Below, piece after piece: positions 1 through 10,725 of a stretch of 64,000 bases of DNA. The notes below the pieces were generated by a model. The model saw only the letters and a program-made list of their open reading frames with translations, did no database searches and had not been told where the DNA came from. Origin of the DNA: Epiperipatus broadwayi (lineage: Eukaryota; Onychophora; Udeonychophora; Euonychophora; Peripatidae). Positions within the stretch are counted from its first letter, which is position 1; each line of letters begins with the position of its first letter. The translations under genes and the position numbers were made by a program. The DNA is taken from contig JAQFVV010000185.1 in the NCBI GenBank assembly GCA_028023455.1, forward strand, positions 1,129,239-1,193,238. The letters run 5' to 3'.

Positions 1-647
1 TTGCAAAGTTATTTTTAAACATTTCACCAATTGTATATTTGCAAAAATAAAATTATATATTTTCACAAAATATTAAATAATTTCCAAAAGTTTATTTTAA
101 TGATTTGATTCTATTATGCACATCAAATTGATATAAATTTTTTTTTGAATAATCCTGGCAGTAATATTATATATTTTTAATAATGTTTAAAATTAAATAA
201 GTTTTTAGACTGTATCGCAATAATTTAATTCTTTGAAACATCTCGCTTATTTTAAATTTCAATAAAATTTAATGTTGTAAATTGATATACAATACAAATT
301 GTCATTTTAGACTTAAATATACAAATAAAATATTCTTTTAAAATGTTCAACTCATGAGACATAAGTTTTACAGAAAAAAATAATTTGATCTTTGAAATAA
401 ACATTTTAAGTAAATATGCTAAATATTACCCTATTCTATATCTAGTTTAGTAAAGTGGAATGATAACTGGAATTGTATAATGCAAAAATAATTATCATTT
501 TTAAAATGTTGTAATTGTATGAAGTTTTCCAATGAGAAAAAAATGATATAATATTACCAATATATTTTTGTCTTCAAAGAAATCATGCTATTTGATGTAA
601 AGAATATTTTTACTCTTGGATATTCTGAATTTACACAATTATATATA
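1..647. other. AT-rich non-coding DNA
   Basis: No reading frame, splice pattern or repeat of a recognised family is visible. Only homopolymer A and T runs and a short (TA) tract near 645 occur. Confidence 0.6.
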
Positions 648-1545
648 TAAATCAGTCACTTGTCACATGACTTATATAGATTGTATTATCAATATGTAAT
701 ATATAAAGTGCTTGGTAATAGCTCTAAACAAGCTTATTTATTTATTTATGATAAATGCTAAAAAAGAAAGTATCTTAAGCCTTTATCTATGATTGTCCCC
801 ATTTCCAGACAAGTTTTGAGCTATGGTTCTTTTGAGTGAGGACTTAGGTTGTTAGATTAAAAATAGTAACTCAAGCAAAGCATTTATCTAATACTAAAAT
901 ATTAAGAAAAAGATCTAAATCTTCAGCTCCTACATGTCTTCAAATTCAGCTCTTTAACAAAAGAATCTATATGGACCTGAACTGAATTCAGTAATCCCAT
1001 ATATTAGTAGGCTAATACAATCTACTGTTCTAGTTCTTCACTAAAGAGAGCCATAGCTCAGAACTGCTCTGGCGATAGGGACAATCATAGATAAAGGCTT
1101 CAGATACTTTCTTTTGTAGCATATATCATATAAAAAATAAATAAGCTTGTTCAGAACTATTAGAAAGCTCTTTATGTATTACATATTGGTAATGCAAGCT
1201 ACATAGATCATGTGATATGTGACTTATTTTTACTAATATTATAATTTTGCTATTAGGGCTTTGGCTATGTTAAATTGCTAAGCCTACTAATATATGGCAT
1301 CACTGGATTTAGTTCAGGCCTAGATAGTTTGTTTAGCTAAAGATCTGAATTTGAAGACATGTAGGTGTCTCAAACTGTAGATCTTTTTTTTTAATATTTA
1401 AGAATTAGATAAATGCTTGGCTTGAGTTAGTGTTTTGAATCTAATGTCCTAGCTCTTCACTGAAGCGAACCATAGATGAAAGCAGTCTGGGGATGGGGAC
1501 AAGCATAGATAAAGGCTTCAGGTACTTTCTTTTGTAGCATTTAGT
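648..1545. repeat. Composite foldback repeat, copy 1
   Basis: A unit of about 370 bp runs forward from 648 to 1015. Its outer half then recurs inverted at about 1020-1225, and the whole unit recurs inverted at about 1240-1545. Landmarks are the 'cctttatctatgattgtcccc' block near 780 and its complement near 1070 and 1500, and 'acatgtcttcaaattcag' near 932 with its complement near 1350. The same forward / partial-inverted / inverted order occurs at 54790-55700 and 63000-63876, so this is probably one family that moves as a composite. It has no coding capacity. It could be a MITE-like or SINE-derived foldback element; I cannot tell which. Confidence 0.65.
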
Positions 1546-1561
1546 AGACTCTCTCTCTCTT

Positions 1562-1618
<57 letters not shown>
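1546..1618. repeat. (CT)n-(TA)n compound microsatellite
   Basis: A CT-rich run passes directly into about 20 TA dinucleotides. It separates the composite foldback repeat from the solo LTR. Confidence 0.95.
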
Positions 1619-1621
<3 letters not shown>

Positions 1622-3680
1622 AACGATATATAAATATGTTGTTACATTAATTTAAAATAAAATTTTAAAAGTTCGCAAATAAAAGTAAAAAACTAAACGC
1701 TAAAATTAAAATGTTTATTAAACATATATACATTTGCACGGATGCCAAACTTTAAAAATATTTTTTTTTAAAAAACAAGTATTTGAACATACTTTTTTAT
1801 AAAAAAAAGTACAAGATTTAAAAATAAAAACAGGTATTAATTAATATAATCTGTAAATGGAAATGATTGTTTATGAATTATCGAAAACCAAACTGGCCCT
1901 TGGGCTTTATTATAATTAAAATGATCTGATGAAAGATAGATAAGAAAATAAAAAGAAATTAGCTTGACCAATGGAAGCACTAAGCCTTGGCTCGGACCCT
2001 AACGAAAGTGATGGATTAGTGACGTTTTGTTGATTGATTCTGTGTGGATAATATAAAAAGGGAAATACAGTTTTTTTTGGACAGTTCCAGCATTGTGTGT
2101 TTGAGAGTTGTGGTAGGATGCACATAACACACTCTCTATTTAAAAAAAAAAGAAAAAGGAAAAGACTGTGATACCTTGAACCAGCTATTGCCATCTCCAG
2201 AACATTATCTTCCAATGGAGGCATCGCAGGAATTAAAAACAGGAACCTGGACTCTTCTACCATAAGCTATATGAAATGAACAATTATTAAAATCAATTAA
2301 GAACTTTCATCAAGTTTTACAAATTGAGAAACAAGCCAACTTAAATGTTAAAACGGACTCTTATCTGACTTTTGTAAGTTTTTAAATCAAATTAATAATG
2401 TTTAATTTTATATGTTTCCGATTGATAAACATCATTTCCATTTTTTTTTCTTATTGTAAAGATTATTTAAATGCATGAAATTTAAGTTGTTTATAGACGC
2501 TTGCATGGATTTGTTTGCGGTTAATTATATTTTGGTTTTCATATTTGATCAAAATATATAGACATTCGATAAATAATGATACCTTACGGTGAGTATCTAA
2601 AATGTATTTATTCGGATGTCTTTTAAGTTATTGGTGACAATGCAAGTATATTATGGTGAATACTATTGGGTTACATATAAATTTCCCTCCGCAATTGTCA
2701 GTAATCAATAATTTTGTATTTTGATCGTTTATGTTTATTTTGAAATGTTTTTGACCGTGGAATCTATGTAATCGATCTATACCCAACATTTTTAAACAAA
2801 TCTGTGCTAACGTATCTAAATGTTAACTTAAGTCGGGCGTGAATGGTTTATATAGATTTGTAAAGCTATATTAGGGAAGGGAAATCTTAGGTTATTTGTT
2901 TCGTAGTTAAATTGGGTCAATGGATTGGATATATTGGTGTAATTTAGTAGATGTAGTACAGATTCGCTACGGGCAGAATCGCTTCATATGCCGCACCCTC
3001 CTGTTTTGCCTATGGAAGGAATTATAAGACGAAGAATGCAGTTCCTTTCTATGGAGTTTTTTTTTTTTATTGCTCTTCTTCACAGATAGATGTAATATTT
3101 ATTACTATCTGACAAGAGGCAATTTCTTCTCTTAACTTTTTGGTGCTGCCGTATTTCATATTACATTGAATGCATCGATATATCAGATGAATTGACGCCA
3201 GTTTGGCTGCGACTTTTAGCCTAAGGTTAAATAGGGATAGAATGTTTATTTTCAAATGCAAATCTATGTAGTCTATTCATACTTGACTATCTAAATAAAA
3301 TATTAAACTCATTGAAACTTAGTTAAATGTAAAAATTAAAAGTTAATATAAAAATCTAAAGTGTTAAACTTATTCCTCAAAATTTAAATGTTAGTTTATA
3401 TGTGCGTAAATAAATATTTTTATGTGTTAATTTCTGGCAGTGGCTTTTATTTATTGATATTTAAGATATAAATTAAGATATAGATTTTTTATCTCTGCGT
3501 CTCCGCTGAGCTAGTGACTTGGTCTAACGATCGGAATATTTAAATAAAGTGGAATCTTAACAGCGCGTATCTGCCTACTCTATAAATTTTTCTAGGTTTA
3601 AATGCCTAGATGGCACCTTGTAGAGCAGATATCATAGTTTGCGGTTAGATTCAATCTTAACTTTCATTTCGATCATTATA
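1619..3680 (+). mobile_element. Solo LTR of the TGTAACG family (diverged)
   Basis: It begins TGTAACG and is collinear, though clearly diverged, with the LTRs at 44219 and 45889. Shared blocks include the 'aatggaaatgattgtt' block near 1857, the TATA box at 2052, the 'gagctagtgac' block near 3509 and the 'tttttctaggtttaaatgcctagatgg' type block near 3590. The far end aligns with the 3' end of the 48150 LTR, and both ends sit in TA tracts. No second LTR or internal region adjoins, so this is a solo LTR left by recombination or a fragment. Two internal modules, at 2484-2818 and 2826-3290, are in the opposite order to those in the 45889-48150 LTR. Confidence 0.75.
2052..2060 (+). promoter_or_regulatory. 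TATA box of the solo LTR
   Basis: TATAAAAAG lies at the position equivalent to the TATA boxes at 44701 and 46371 in the other LTRs of the family. Conservation across diverged copies supports it as the U3 promoter. Confidence 0.6.
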
Positions 3681-4815
3681 ATATATATATAATACCATTA
3701 TTTAAACATATATAAACAAACATCTTTGCTATATTTATTATCAATAAGTCTTTATATTATTTATAATAAAATTGACAAAAAAAACTGAAATCTTGTGAAA
3801 TGATTCACATTTATATAATGTGATTGTTTCAGGTATAACTTGCATAATGTTCATATAGTTTATTGTCTTGTAAACTTTTCAAAATTATTATACAAATTAT
3901 AAATATATAAAAGATAACATGTTTTGTTATACTGCAATTAATGATATTATTAATGATATGCATTTCTTATATAATTCATATGGCTTTTGCAAAGATATAG
4001 TGATAGATTATAAAGTCCAAGATAATATCTGGTGCTCAAATTTCTTATGAACTCCCAAGTAATAAATCATTCAATTATTTTAATATTATTTTTATTCTTA
4101 TTTAGTATTAGTAGTTTTTTGTCAAAAAGCTTCATGTAAACATTTTGTAATTTTTGAATTTAAAATTATTAGTTGCTCAGGTGAAAATAAAATAATAAAA
4201 GTAATCCACAAAAGAGTAAGTTTCAAACACTTTAAAGTAAATATAATGAAAATTGATGTTTATCTTTAGTATTGGTTATCCTAATTTTTAACAAAAAATC
4301 CAAATTCAATTAATTTTAAACATGGGTTATGTCATAAAACTTCGATATAGATGATTTAATATGCAAGCAGGTAAATTAAATGTAGTACTAATGCTGCCTC
4401 ATGCATGGAGAAAATGTAAAAAACATTATAAATAACGTTCATGCACTTTTAGTGCTGAGCACTCTTACCAATAAATTGATGTAATTTACAGTTTAACAGT
4501 AAATAATATTAAGAAAAGAATTCTGCAATCCATTTTAAATGATGGAAGTAGCATTATATATGTTAAGTTAATCATGATTTATTTAGGTCTATTAAAAAAT
4601 AATTGAATAATAATCCACCCTTAAATTGGTCTATTAAACATATATTGAACATGTATTAAATATAATGAATGTTTAATAAAACATTATATATATATATATA
4701 TATATTGAAGCAGTCAATCTTAGCTTAAGATTGTGCTTCATGTTTCTACCTACTAACCTGTGTTTAAATCCCTATTTCCCATCCCACTCCTTTTGTCATG
4801 TGTATATATATATAT
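3681..4815. other. AT-rich non-coding DNA with (TA)n tracts
   Basis: No gene or recognised repeat is visible apart from TA tracts near 4684-4706 and 4804-4815. The second tract is the insertion site of the LTR element to the right. Confidence 0.6.
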
Positions 4816-6152
4816 TGTGACAGTCAGATTATGTATGCTGGTTTAACCTAGTTCGAATCCTAAGCGAAAGTACCTCGAAGCCACCCATACGCGAGATATT
4901 AAATCAAGAATACTATAACCTCTGCCCTATTTCGCCTATTCTCGAGGCTAATTTACGAACCAACAACACCATCTGAGCCACACATAAATTATTTTTCAAC
5001 CGGCCACAAAGCTTAGCAACAGCGGTAGAGACATGGACGGGAAATCCTAAGGAGCTAAATAGTTAAATGTGCAAAAGTACTAAGAAATATGTGTTTTGCG
5101 TTATGCGTGCCTGGATCATTGAAAAGTAAAATAAAGCATTTATAACAAATTTAGCAAAAGTCAAGCTTGTTAGTTAAATAATAGATCTTTAATTAATGAC
5201 TTTAAAATAGGAATAATGATTTAATGGCCTCCGCTATTCCCCTAAATTACTGAAACAAACTAATTAGACAATCAAAACAGATTAATAGGTTTGCGGTCTA
5301 AATCTTTTCTTCCCAATTTTATTAAAAATTGTCAACTCGATCTTCTCGATAAAGTACGATAACAAAAAAGAATCTTTCGCCAAGCAATTCTAATTGCTTT
5401 GCGCTAAAAACAGTGTTTAAAAATTATTTAAAACGTATATAGCTAAATCAGATATACGTGATAAGCTAATGGCGGACAAAAGAGGCGTTATCAAAGAGAT
5501 CAAGTTGGCACACAAAAGAAACTGACTCGTATTTAATTAACAAACATAAATAAAATTGGAAAGAGATTTTAAATGAACAAAAATTAACTATTAAACTTAA
5601 CCGCAATGGAATACTAAATATTTACACTGGTTAGTAAGGAAGAATAGCGAAGGGAAAAAGGTTACATATAGATAGATGATCACACAATATATATATTTAA
5701 GGTTAGTCTAATAAAAATGGTTACATAGCAAATACATATCAATTCACTGAAGCAATTAAAAAAAAATGAACAAAAGGTAGCATAAGAAATAGTTCAATAG
5801 AGGAGATACGATTACCGTCCTTTTTCCTTGGTCATGTTCCCTACGGCGTTCGTGGCTTGATCCGACCGTCGAGATGTAGTTGTCCGGACAATGAAAATAT
5901 GTAGTATGGTTTCACGAAAAGTTCTCCAGACACGGCACAGAGTTCAGATGACTATTGAGTGGATATTAAGGCATTTTGAATGGTATTCCGGAACCTCGGC
6001 GATAGGCAAAGCTATTTATTTGCCTAGCCGAGCATAGTAGAATCTATCAAACTTATATGATTTTTAGCTTGAGCAGGTTCAAACTTCTTCATGATTTGTA
6101 GACAACAGTTGTAGACTTTTGGGAATAAAATCACGAACAAAATCTGACAGAG

Positions 6153-6275
6153 TTCTCCTAAGAGAAATCTGAATGCACCTTGCAATAGCAAAATCTGAAT
6201 CAATCTTGCAATAGCAAACTCTGAAAGAATCACCTTCACAAGGAAAATCAGAATCAACTGAATCCTTCAAAAGGA
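6153..6275 (-). repeat. Tandem hairpin array in the left LTR
   Basis: Five short inverted repeats are spaced through diverged repeats carrying an 'aatctgaat'-like core. Their stems are TTCTC/GAGAA (6153-6157/6162-6166), TTGC/GCAA (6180-6183/6188-6191 and 6206-6209/6214-6217), CCTT/AAGG (6233-6236/6240-6243) and TCCTT/AAGGA (6263-6267/6271-6275). They lie just downstream of the TATA box on the minus strand, so they would be in the element RNA. Confidence 0.7.
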
Positions 6276-6310
6276 AAAATCTGAATAATCAATCTTTTGT
6301 TCTCCCTTCT

Positions 6311-6317
6311 ATTTATA
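6311..6317 (-). promoter_or_regulatory. TATA box of the left LTR
   Basis: The minus strand reads GGGTATAAATAGAAGG. This canonical TATA element fits a pol II promoter firing leftwards through the hairpin array. Confidence 0.7.
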
Positions 6318-6917
6318 CCCTCTCTGTCAGCTACCTTCTATTGTTTGTATGATCTGAGATCTTGATAAGCCTCCCCATGCTCCTTTGTTTCAAAGCAACA
6401 CTTTCTAAAAATAACTTTAACTTTTTTACTCTAACTTTCTTACTTCAAAGTTTGAATTCTCTTAATTAAAAAGAAAGAAAGAGAAGGCCATCTTTAATTA
6501 CACTTGAATGGCTCACTAATTAAAACTATACATTCTTTTAGAAAATGTTGGCAGGCTTATCTCAAAATCAAATCATACTAAATATTTTAACAAAATTTTA
6601 ACAACAATATATTATTATTTTTTTATAGTAGAATAAGCATTTTATTTCAGCAGAATTTTGCATTAACTCATATATATATACGCTAGATGTATATATATAT
6701 ATGTTTGACTAATAGGTTAAGCAATTTTTATTAATAGAATGAAATTTATTTAAAACAAAATATTTAAATGTAATACACATTTAATAAGCATAATTATTTT
6801 TAACTCTAATGCAAAACCCTGCTGATATTGGACTATAAACTTAATTTAGGTCTACAATATTAATCAAGTTTATAGGAAGATGTGAAGCATGGATTGGACT
6901 TCAGATCCATTGCTTCA

Positions 6918-6923
6918 TTTCCC
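6918..6923 (-). promoter_or_regulatory. Short polypurine tract beside the 3' LTR
   Basis: The minus strand reads GGGAAA immediately before the TG of the left LTR. This is the place where a plus-strand primer tract is expected. It is short, so confidence is modest. Confidence 0.45.
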
Positions 6924-7158
6924 AATAGTTAGTGAACAAAAAAAAATGTTAAAAAAAAAATGCTGTTGCTTCAGGTCAGAGGTAAGAATTTTGTGCCAGG
7001 TGAGTTCAAGCCTACTCTTTATTTGCTGTAATATTTAATTTGTTGCTACCTACGGTGTTTTCTTTACTTTATTATATCTAATGGTTTATCCATAATTCAA
7101 TCTTCTGTCTTAAATCGGGTCTGTGTTGTATTTAGTCTAACATGGTATGTATCTATTT

Positions 7159-8034
7159 TTAATTTGCATATTTTCCGGGGTCCGGTGGTATATAAGGTTT
7201 TAAGTTTCTGTTTCTAATATTATATTCTCTTTTTATGCTGAGATTATTTTTCCAAAACAAAACACTTATTCCACACTTCTTTTTTAACAAATGAGGGCCT
7301 TTATATATTGGAAAAAACTTTTTTACTTCTCTCTGCACTATACTAGTTGGCCTCAGATCTCTCAGCCACACTTGCTTCCTTTGCCTGAATTGATATTGGC
7401 GGTTTCGTTTTGTCTTCCGATGCAGCACTGCCCGTCTTAATCGTTCGCTTGTGATCTTTTGGTTTCCTAGTTGGTCTATTTTCTCCTCTTCCACTAAGAT
7501 TTTGGTTTTGAATACCTGAAGACATGCTGTGGCATACTGCAAATGTATCGGAGTAGCTCCAGTCAAGTCACTCATTTTATTATTAATGTCTTGTCCCATC
7601 TTTTCAGTTTCGTTTACCAAATCCACAGTCTGAAGCGTCATTGTGCTCTTGCTATCCTCTATGATTCGACAATTTTGTTCTCCACTTTGCCTTCTGTGTT
7701 TGACTGACAAGTCCAAGTGGTGACTATCTTTACATGCTTCTTCATCAATCAGTGATTCAACCTGAATATCACCTTGCTCTTGTTGGTCTTGTCCCTTTCC
7801 CTGATTATCATCATCTGGTAATACTTTTGTTCTGGTAGTATGTTGTTGCTGGAGACCCCTGTTTTCCTCCAAACGGTTCAGTCTTTGTGATGTCATATTC
7901 ATGAATTCTTGGAACATGTTCATCATCATTTTGTATTCTTGTCTCATTTCTGTGATGAGATCTTTCACATTGTTTTCTTGGTCACTATGAGTACATATTG
8001 ACCTATAAACTTCGCCTCTCTTCTGTTCCTCCAT
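7159..8034 (-). CDS. Gag-like N-terminus fused to integrase C-terminus
   Basis: This 291-codon open frame is the only long ORF in the young element. Residues 1 to about 150 are polar and Met/Glu/Gln-rich, with a coiled-coil-like stretch at about 25-58 (DLITEMRQEYKMMMNMFQEF). This fits a gag-like protein, although no zinc knuckle is seen. From about residue 153 the sequence looks like the end of a retroelement integrase: TGATPIHLQYA matches the 'T..TPF.L.YG' segment, KQVWLRDLRP matches the 'G..VWLR' strand and KKFFPIYKGPHLL matches the GPY/F motif. The DDE catalytic core, protease and reverse transcriptase are absent. The frame may be a deletion product that happens to stay open, or a retained fusion. 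The plus-strand and alternative-frame readings here are shadows. Confidence 0.6.
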   Translation of the reverse strand: MEEQKRGEVYRSICTHSDQENNVKDLITEMRQEYKMMMNMFQEFMNMTSQRLNRLEENRGLQQQHTTRTKVLPDDDNQGKGQDQQEQGDIQVESLIDEEACKDSHHLDLSVKHRRQSGEQNCRIIEDSKSTMTLQTVDLVNETEKMGQDINNKMSDLTGATPIHLQYATACLQVFKTKILVEEEKIDQLGNQKITSERLRRAVLHRKTKRNRQYQFRQRKQVWLRDLRPTSIVQREVKKFFPIYKGPHLLKKKCGISVLFWKNNLSIKREYNIRNRNLKPYIPPDPGKYAN

Positions 8035-8889
8035 TTTTGCCTAATATTGGCTATTTTGTTATAAAACAATTTATTTCTAAAACGTATTTTAATAACAATC
8101 TATATAAGTATATTGTATTACGTGTATCTAGGAGCTATATCCTGTATGTGAAGAAAAATTTTAGTTCTTTAAAAAATAAGTCAGTATTCTAAATTCTTTA
8201 TGTTTTCAGAAATTAACTTTGCCTACCTCACGAGGTCCCATCTTAAACCTATGCCTATGTGTCTGTTTGTTCATGAAAAAAATATCAAATCCTGCCGTGT
8301 CTGTTTTAATATTTATACTACATATATTCTCCTCACTTTATTTATTTATTTTTATATATTTCACTTAAATATCACTGCTACTTTGTTACTATATCATTAA
8401 AAATAATAAACTTACAGCTTGACCTGACTTTCTCCGACACCTGAAACAACTAAAAAAAATGCATTTACATTAATACACAAGTTTATATTTCAAAAGGAAT
8501 ATGTGAGCAAAATATACATAAGTCATGTTTCAAAATTATTTTGGCTCACTACACATACATTTTTATTTTGATCATCTACTATAGTTTGGTTTATTTGATA
8601 TCCGATATGAGAGATTGCACTTGCCGACAAATTTATTTGAGAAGGGCGCCAGTCGACAAGACAATGGCCATATCAAATATACATATTAATGGATAATGAT
8701 CCAAGCACACATTTATAAGGGTTTATAAAGTTTCAATGCAATTAAAATTTTACTTTGCGTTTCAGTTCACTTTAAAAAAAATTTAATTTGATTCTGCTGA
8801 ACGAAAAAAATAATCTCTGCATGAATAAGTAAATGCTATTTTAAATGACACAATATTATTTAAATCTAAGACGTATAACAACTAAGTAC
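8035..8889. other. Leader or untranslated part of the young element
   Basis: AT-rich internal DNA lies upstream of the ORF in the element's orientation. Short plus-strand reading frames (7998-8192, 8200-8400) show no family resemblance. Confidence 0.5.
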
Positions 8890-9076
8890 GGTAATTTGTC
8901 TGACCTGGGTTCGAAACCAGTTACCATTTTGGTCAAGACACAAAAAAAAATTCAAACAGCCAAAGTACGATTAACAAAACAAAATATACACAAAAAATTA
9001 AAATAAAAGTAAAATCCCATGATAACTGCCACTCCGAATTATGAACCTGGGATCGAAACCAACTACCATTTTGGTC
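8890..9076. repeat. Two diverged copies of a tRNA T-arm-like block
   Basis: The block 'cctgggttcgaaaccagttaccattttgg' near 8904 recurs as a variant near 9046, about 142 bp away. In the first copy CTGG/CCAG closes a TTCGAAA-type loop and GGTAA (8890-8894) can pair with TTACC (8921-8925) around it. This resembles a tRNA acceptor/T-arm minihelix. The sequence lies in the 5' leader of the young element. Confidence 0.5.
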
Positions 9077-9347
9077 ACAACCCGAAATAGATTAACAATT
9101 ATCAAGCAATTTTACAGAATCACGCATTGAGATCAAAAACTGTTTAAAAAACATTTATATAAAAACGGGTTTTACCGAACTATAACGAAGTGTATACCAT
9201 ATGCATCCATATATATGAATATGTACATCATTAAATAAGCATATATATGACTACATATAAATATACAAACAGATATACCTATACAAATATTTCTTTTATT
9301 ATCATGTACATGAATTTATTAGAAAGATGTCATATTGCCAACCGCAT

Positions 9348-9545
9348 ACTCCTATTATTTCAGGCTAGTAAACGCTGGTCGCAACTATGACAAGGAAGCA
9401 ATGATTGCAGACATAGACCTATTATTTCAGGCTACTCAGCAATCGAGAACTCTACAATGTAAGGGGTCTTCACCTAACGGTTACTCTAAGGGTCTTCACC
9501 AAACATGGTTACTAAAAAACAAGGGCTTCACCTAACGGTTACTCA
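9348..9545. repeat. Minisatellite in the leader of the young element
   Basis: 'cctattatttcaggct' occurs near 9349 and again near 9419. Three copies of an approximately 30-bp unit, 'aagggtcttcacctaacggttact' with variants, follow at about 9461, 9489 and 9521. The 66-codon plus-strand frame across it shows no family resemblance. Confidence 0.7.
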
Positions 9546-10112
9546 ATAAATGATTCAATAGCATAATCCGAAATGGAGAAAAAAAATCTTAACTAAAGGG
9601 TGGCTGACATATATGTTATACAAAAATATATCTTTAATATATATATTTATTAACGAACATACGCATTTACTTTTCTTATAAGATAAAATTAAGTTTGCTA
9701 GTATTGAAACAAAACTTAATTTATATATGTTTGCGAGGAAACGTAATTTCAAAATCTTTAAAAAGGAAAGAAAAAAAATTTACATGATTACAATTATTCA
9801 ATATAAAGAAACGAAACGCAGAGAAAGTGAAAAAAAATATTTGCTAACACCATACGTTGACACGTGTTAATTTGAACTTATCAAAAACTTTTTGATCTTC
9901 AAAAAAAATTCTATTAATGGAAAAATGTTATCTCTTAGATCTTCACAAAAATTTATACAAACGGAAATTTTTTTTTTTATTATCTATTTGTAATTTTTAC
10001 TAAAATATTAACACTATCGTATATATGTTATATTTCGAAAAACATTATTATTTCAAAACTTCTCATATTTGAGCAATACTAAAAATAATCTAAAGTACGA
10101 AAGCTAATTTAA

Positions 10113-10127
10113 GGGAGGGCGGGTGGG
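10113..10127 (+). other. Perfect four-tract G-quadruplex motif
   Basis: GGGAGGGCGGGTGGG has four GGG tracts separated by single-base loops, the most stable parallel G-quadruplex arrangement known. It stands alone in very AT-rich DNA within the leader. The element RNA would carry the C-rich strand, so the G strand is on the first-strand cDNA. Confidence 0.8.
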
Positions 10128-10259
10128 TATATATTTGACACTTCCGCCTCATCGAAGCTATCTACTTTATACGAAAACAAATATGGCGAACTGGCCATGA
10201 CAAATCTATTCATTAGGCAAAAAAAATTGGTTTAATTCTGAAATCTAATTTTATAATCA

Positions 10260-10725
10260 CAAAAAAAAACAACGAACGAAGTGTTAACTTTTTAAATATA
10301 AAATATTCATTTGATATATATACTAAACTCGGAAAATTTTTTTTACCTTATGACACATTTAACTTTTTAATTAATTTAAAAAAATGACATTTGGCTCACA
10401 TTAGGAAACAAAACTCGGAAAAATTATACATATATTTTTATATAAATGTATTAAACTAAAACAAACTTCTCAGGGTACTTATTTTTAATTTTAAAAAAAT
10501 GACATTCGTCCCGTGGCGACAAACTCGAAGCAAAAAATATTACGTATAACTAACAATTATTTCATGTTATTTAAAAAAAAACATTATATATATGTGTCCA
10601 ATCCGAGGAGAAAAAAAAATTCTACATATATCTATTACTTCAAATCCCCTATTCCTATTCTTCCAATAAAAAAATGAAATTCGGCCCACGTTGTTGGCGT
10701 CAGAATTACGGAAAAAAAAATCTAC
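10260..10725 (-). repeat. Diverged tandem units beside the 5' LTR, including a primer-binding-site-like block
   Basis: Units of roughly 115 bp repeat a pattern: an A-run, 'atga(a/c)att(c/t)g', a GC-rich core, then an A-run. They are seen near 10382, 10497 and 10672. On the element's strand the core nearest the LTR reads TGACGCCAACAACGTGGGCC. This resembles the tRNA-Lys-type primer-binding site, but it starts about 25 bp from the LTR edge and has mismatches. The next unit has TCGCCACGGGACGAA. Confidence 0.45.

Larger units (their letters stand above)
4816..6917 (-). repeat. 3' LTR of the young element
   Basis: This is the left copy of the 2,102-bp LTR and is the 3' LTR because the element reads leftwards. 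Differences from the right copy that I can see are single bases near 5250, 5265 and 6779 plus lengths of two TA tracts near 6670-6705. A pol III B-box-like GTTCGAATCC occurs near 4852. The two short overlapping minus-strand reading frames at 6024-6270 fall in the transcribed hairpin region and look non-coding. Confidence 0.88.

Noticed and set aside
1916-2263. 115-codon minus-strand frame
   Set aside because: It lies antisense across the U3 and TATA region of the solo LTR and has no domain or matching frame in the related LTRs.
4845-4865. tRNA gene suggested by GTTCGAATCC at the start of the young LTR
   Set aside because: There is no A-box, no cloverleaf and no acceptor stem around it; only the B-box-like core is present.
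6024-6270. Two small minus-strand frames repeated at 11934-12180
   Set aside because: They are identical only because the LTRs are identical, and they cover the hairpin repeats; no protein features.
9348-9545. CRISPR-like array of short repeats
   Set aside because: There are only three approximate units with no unique spacers of constant length, in a eukaryotic retroelement leader.
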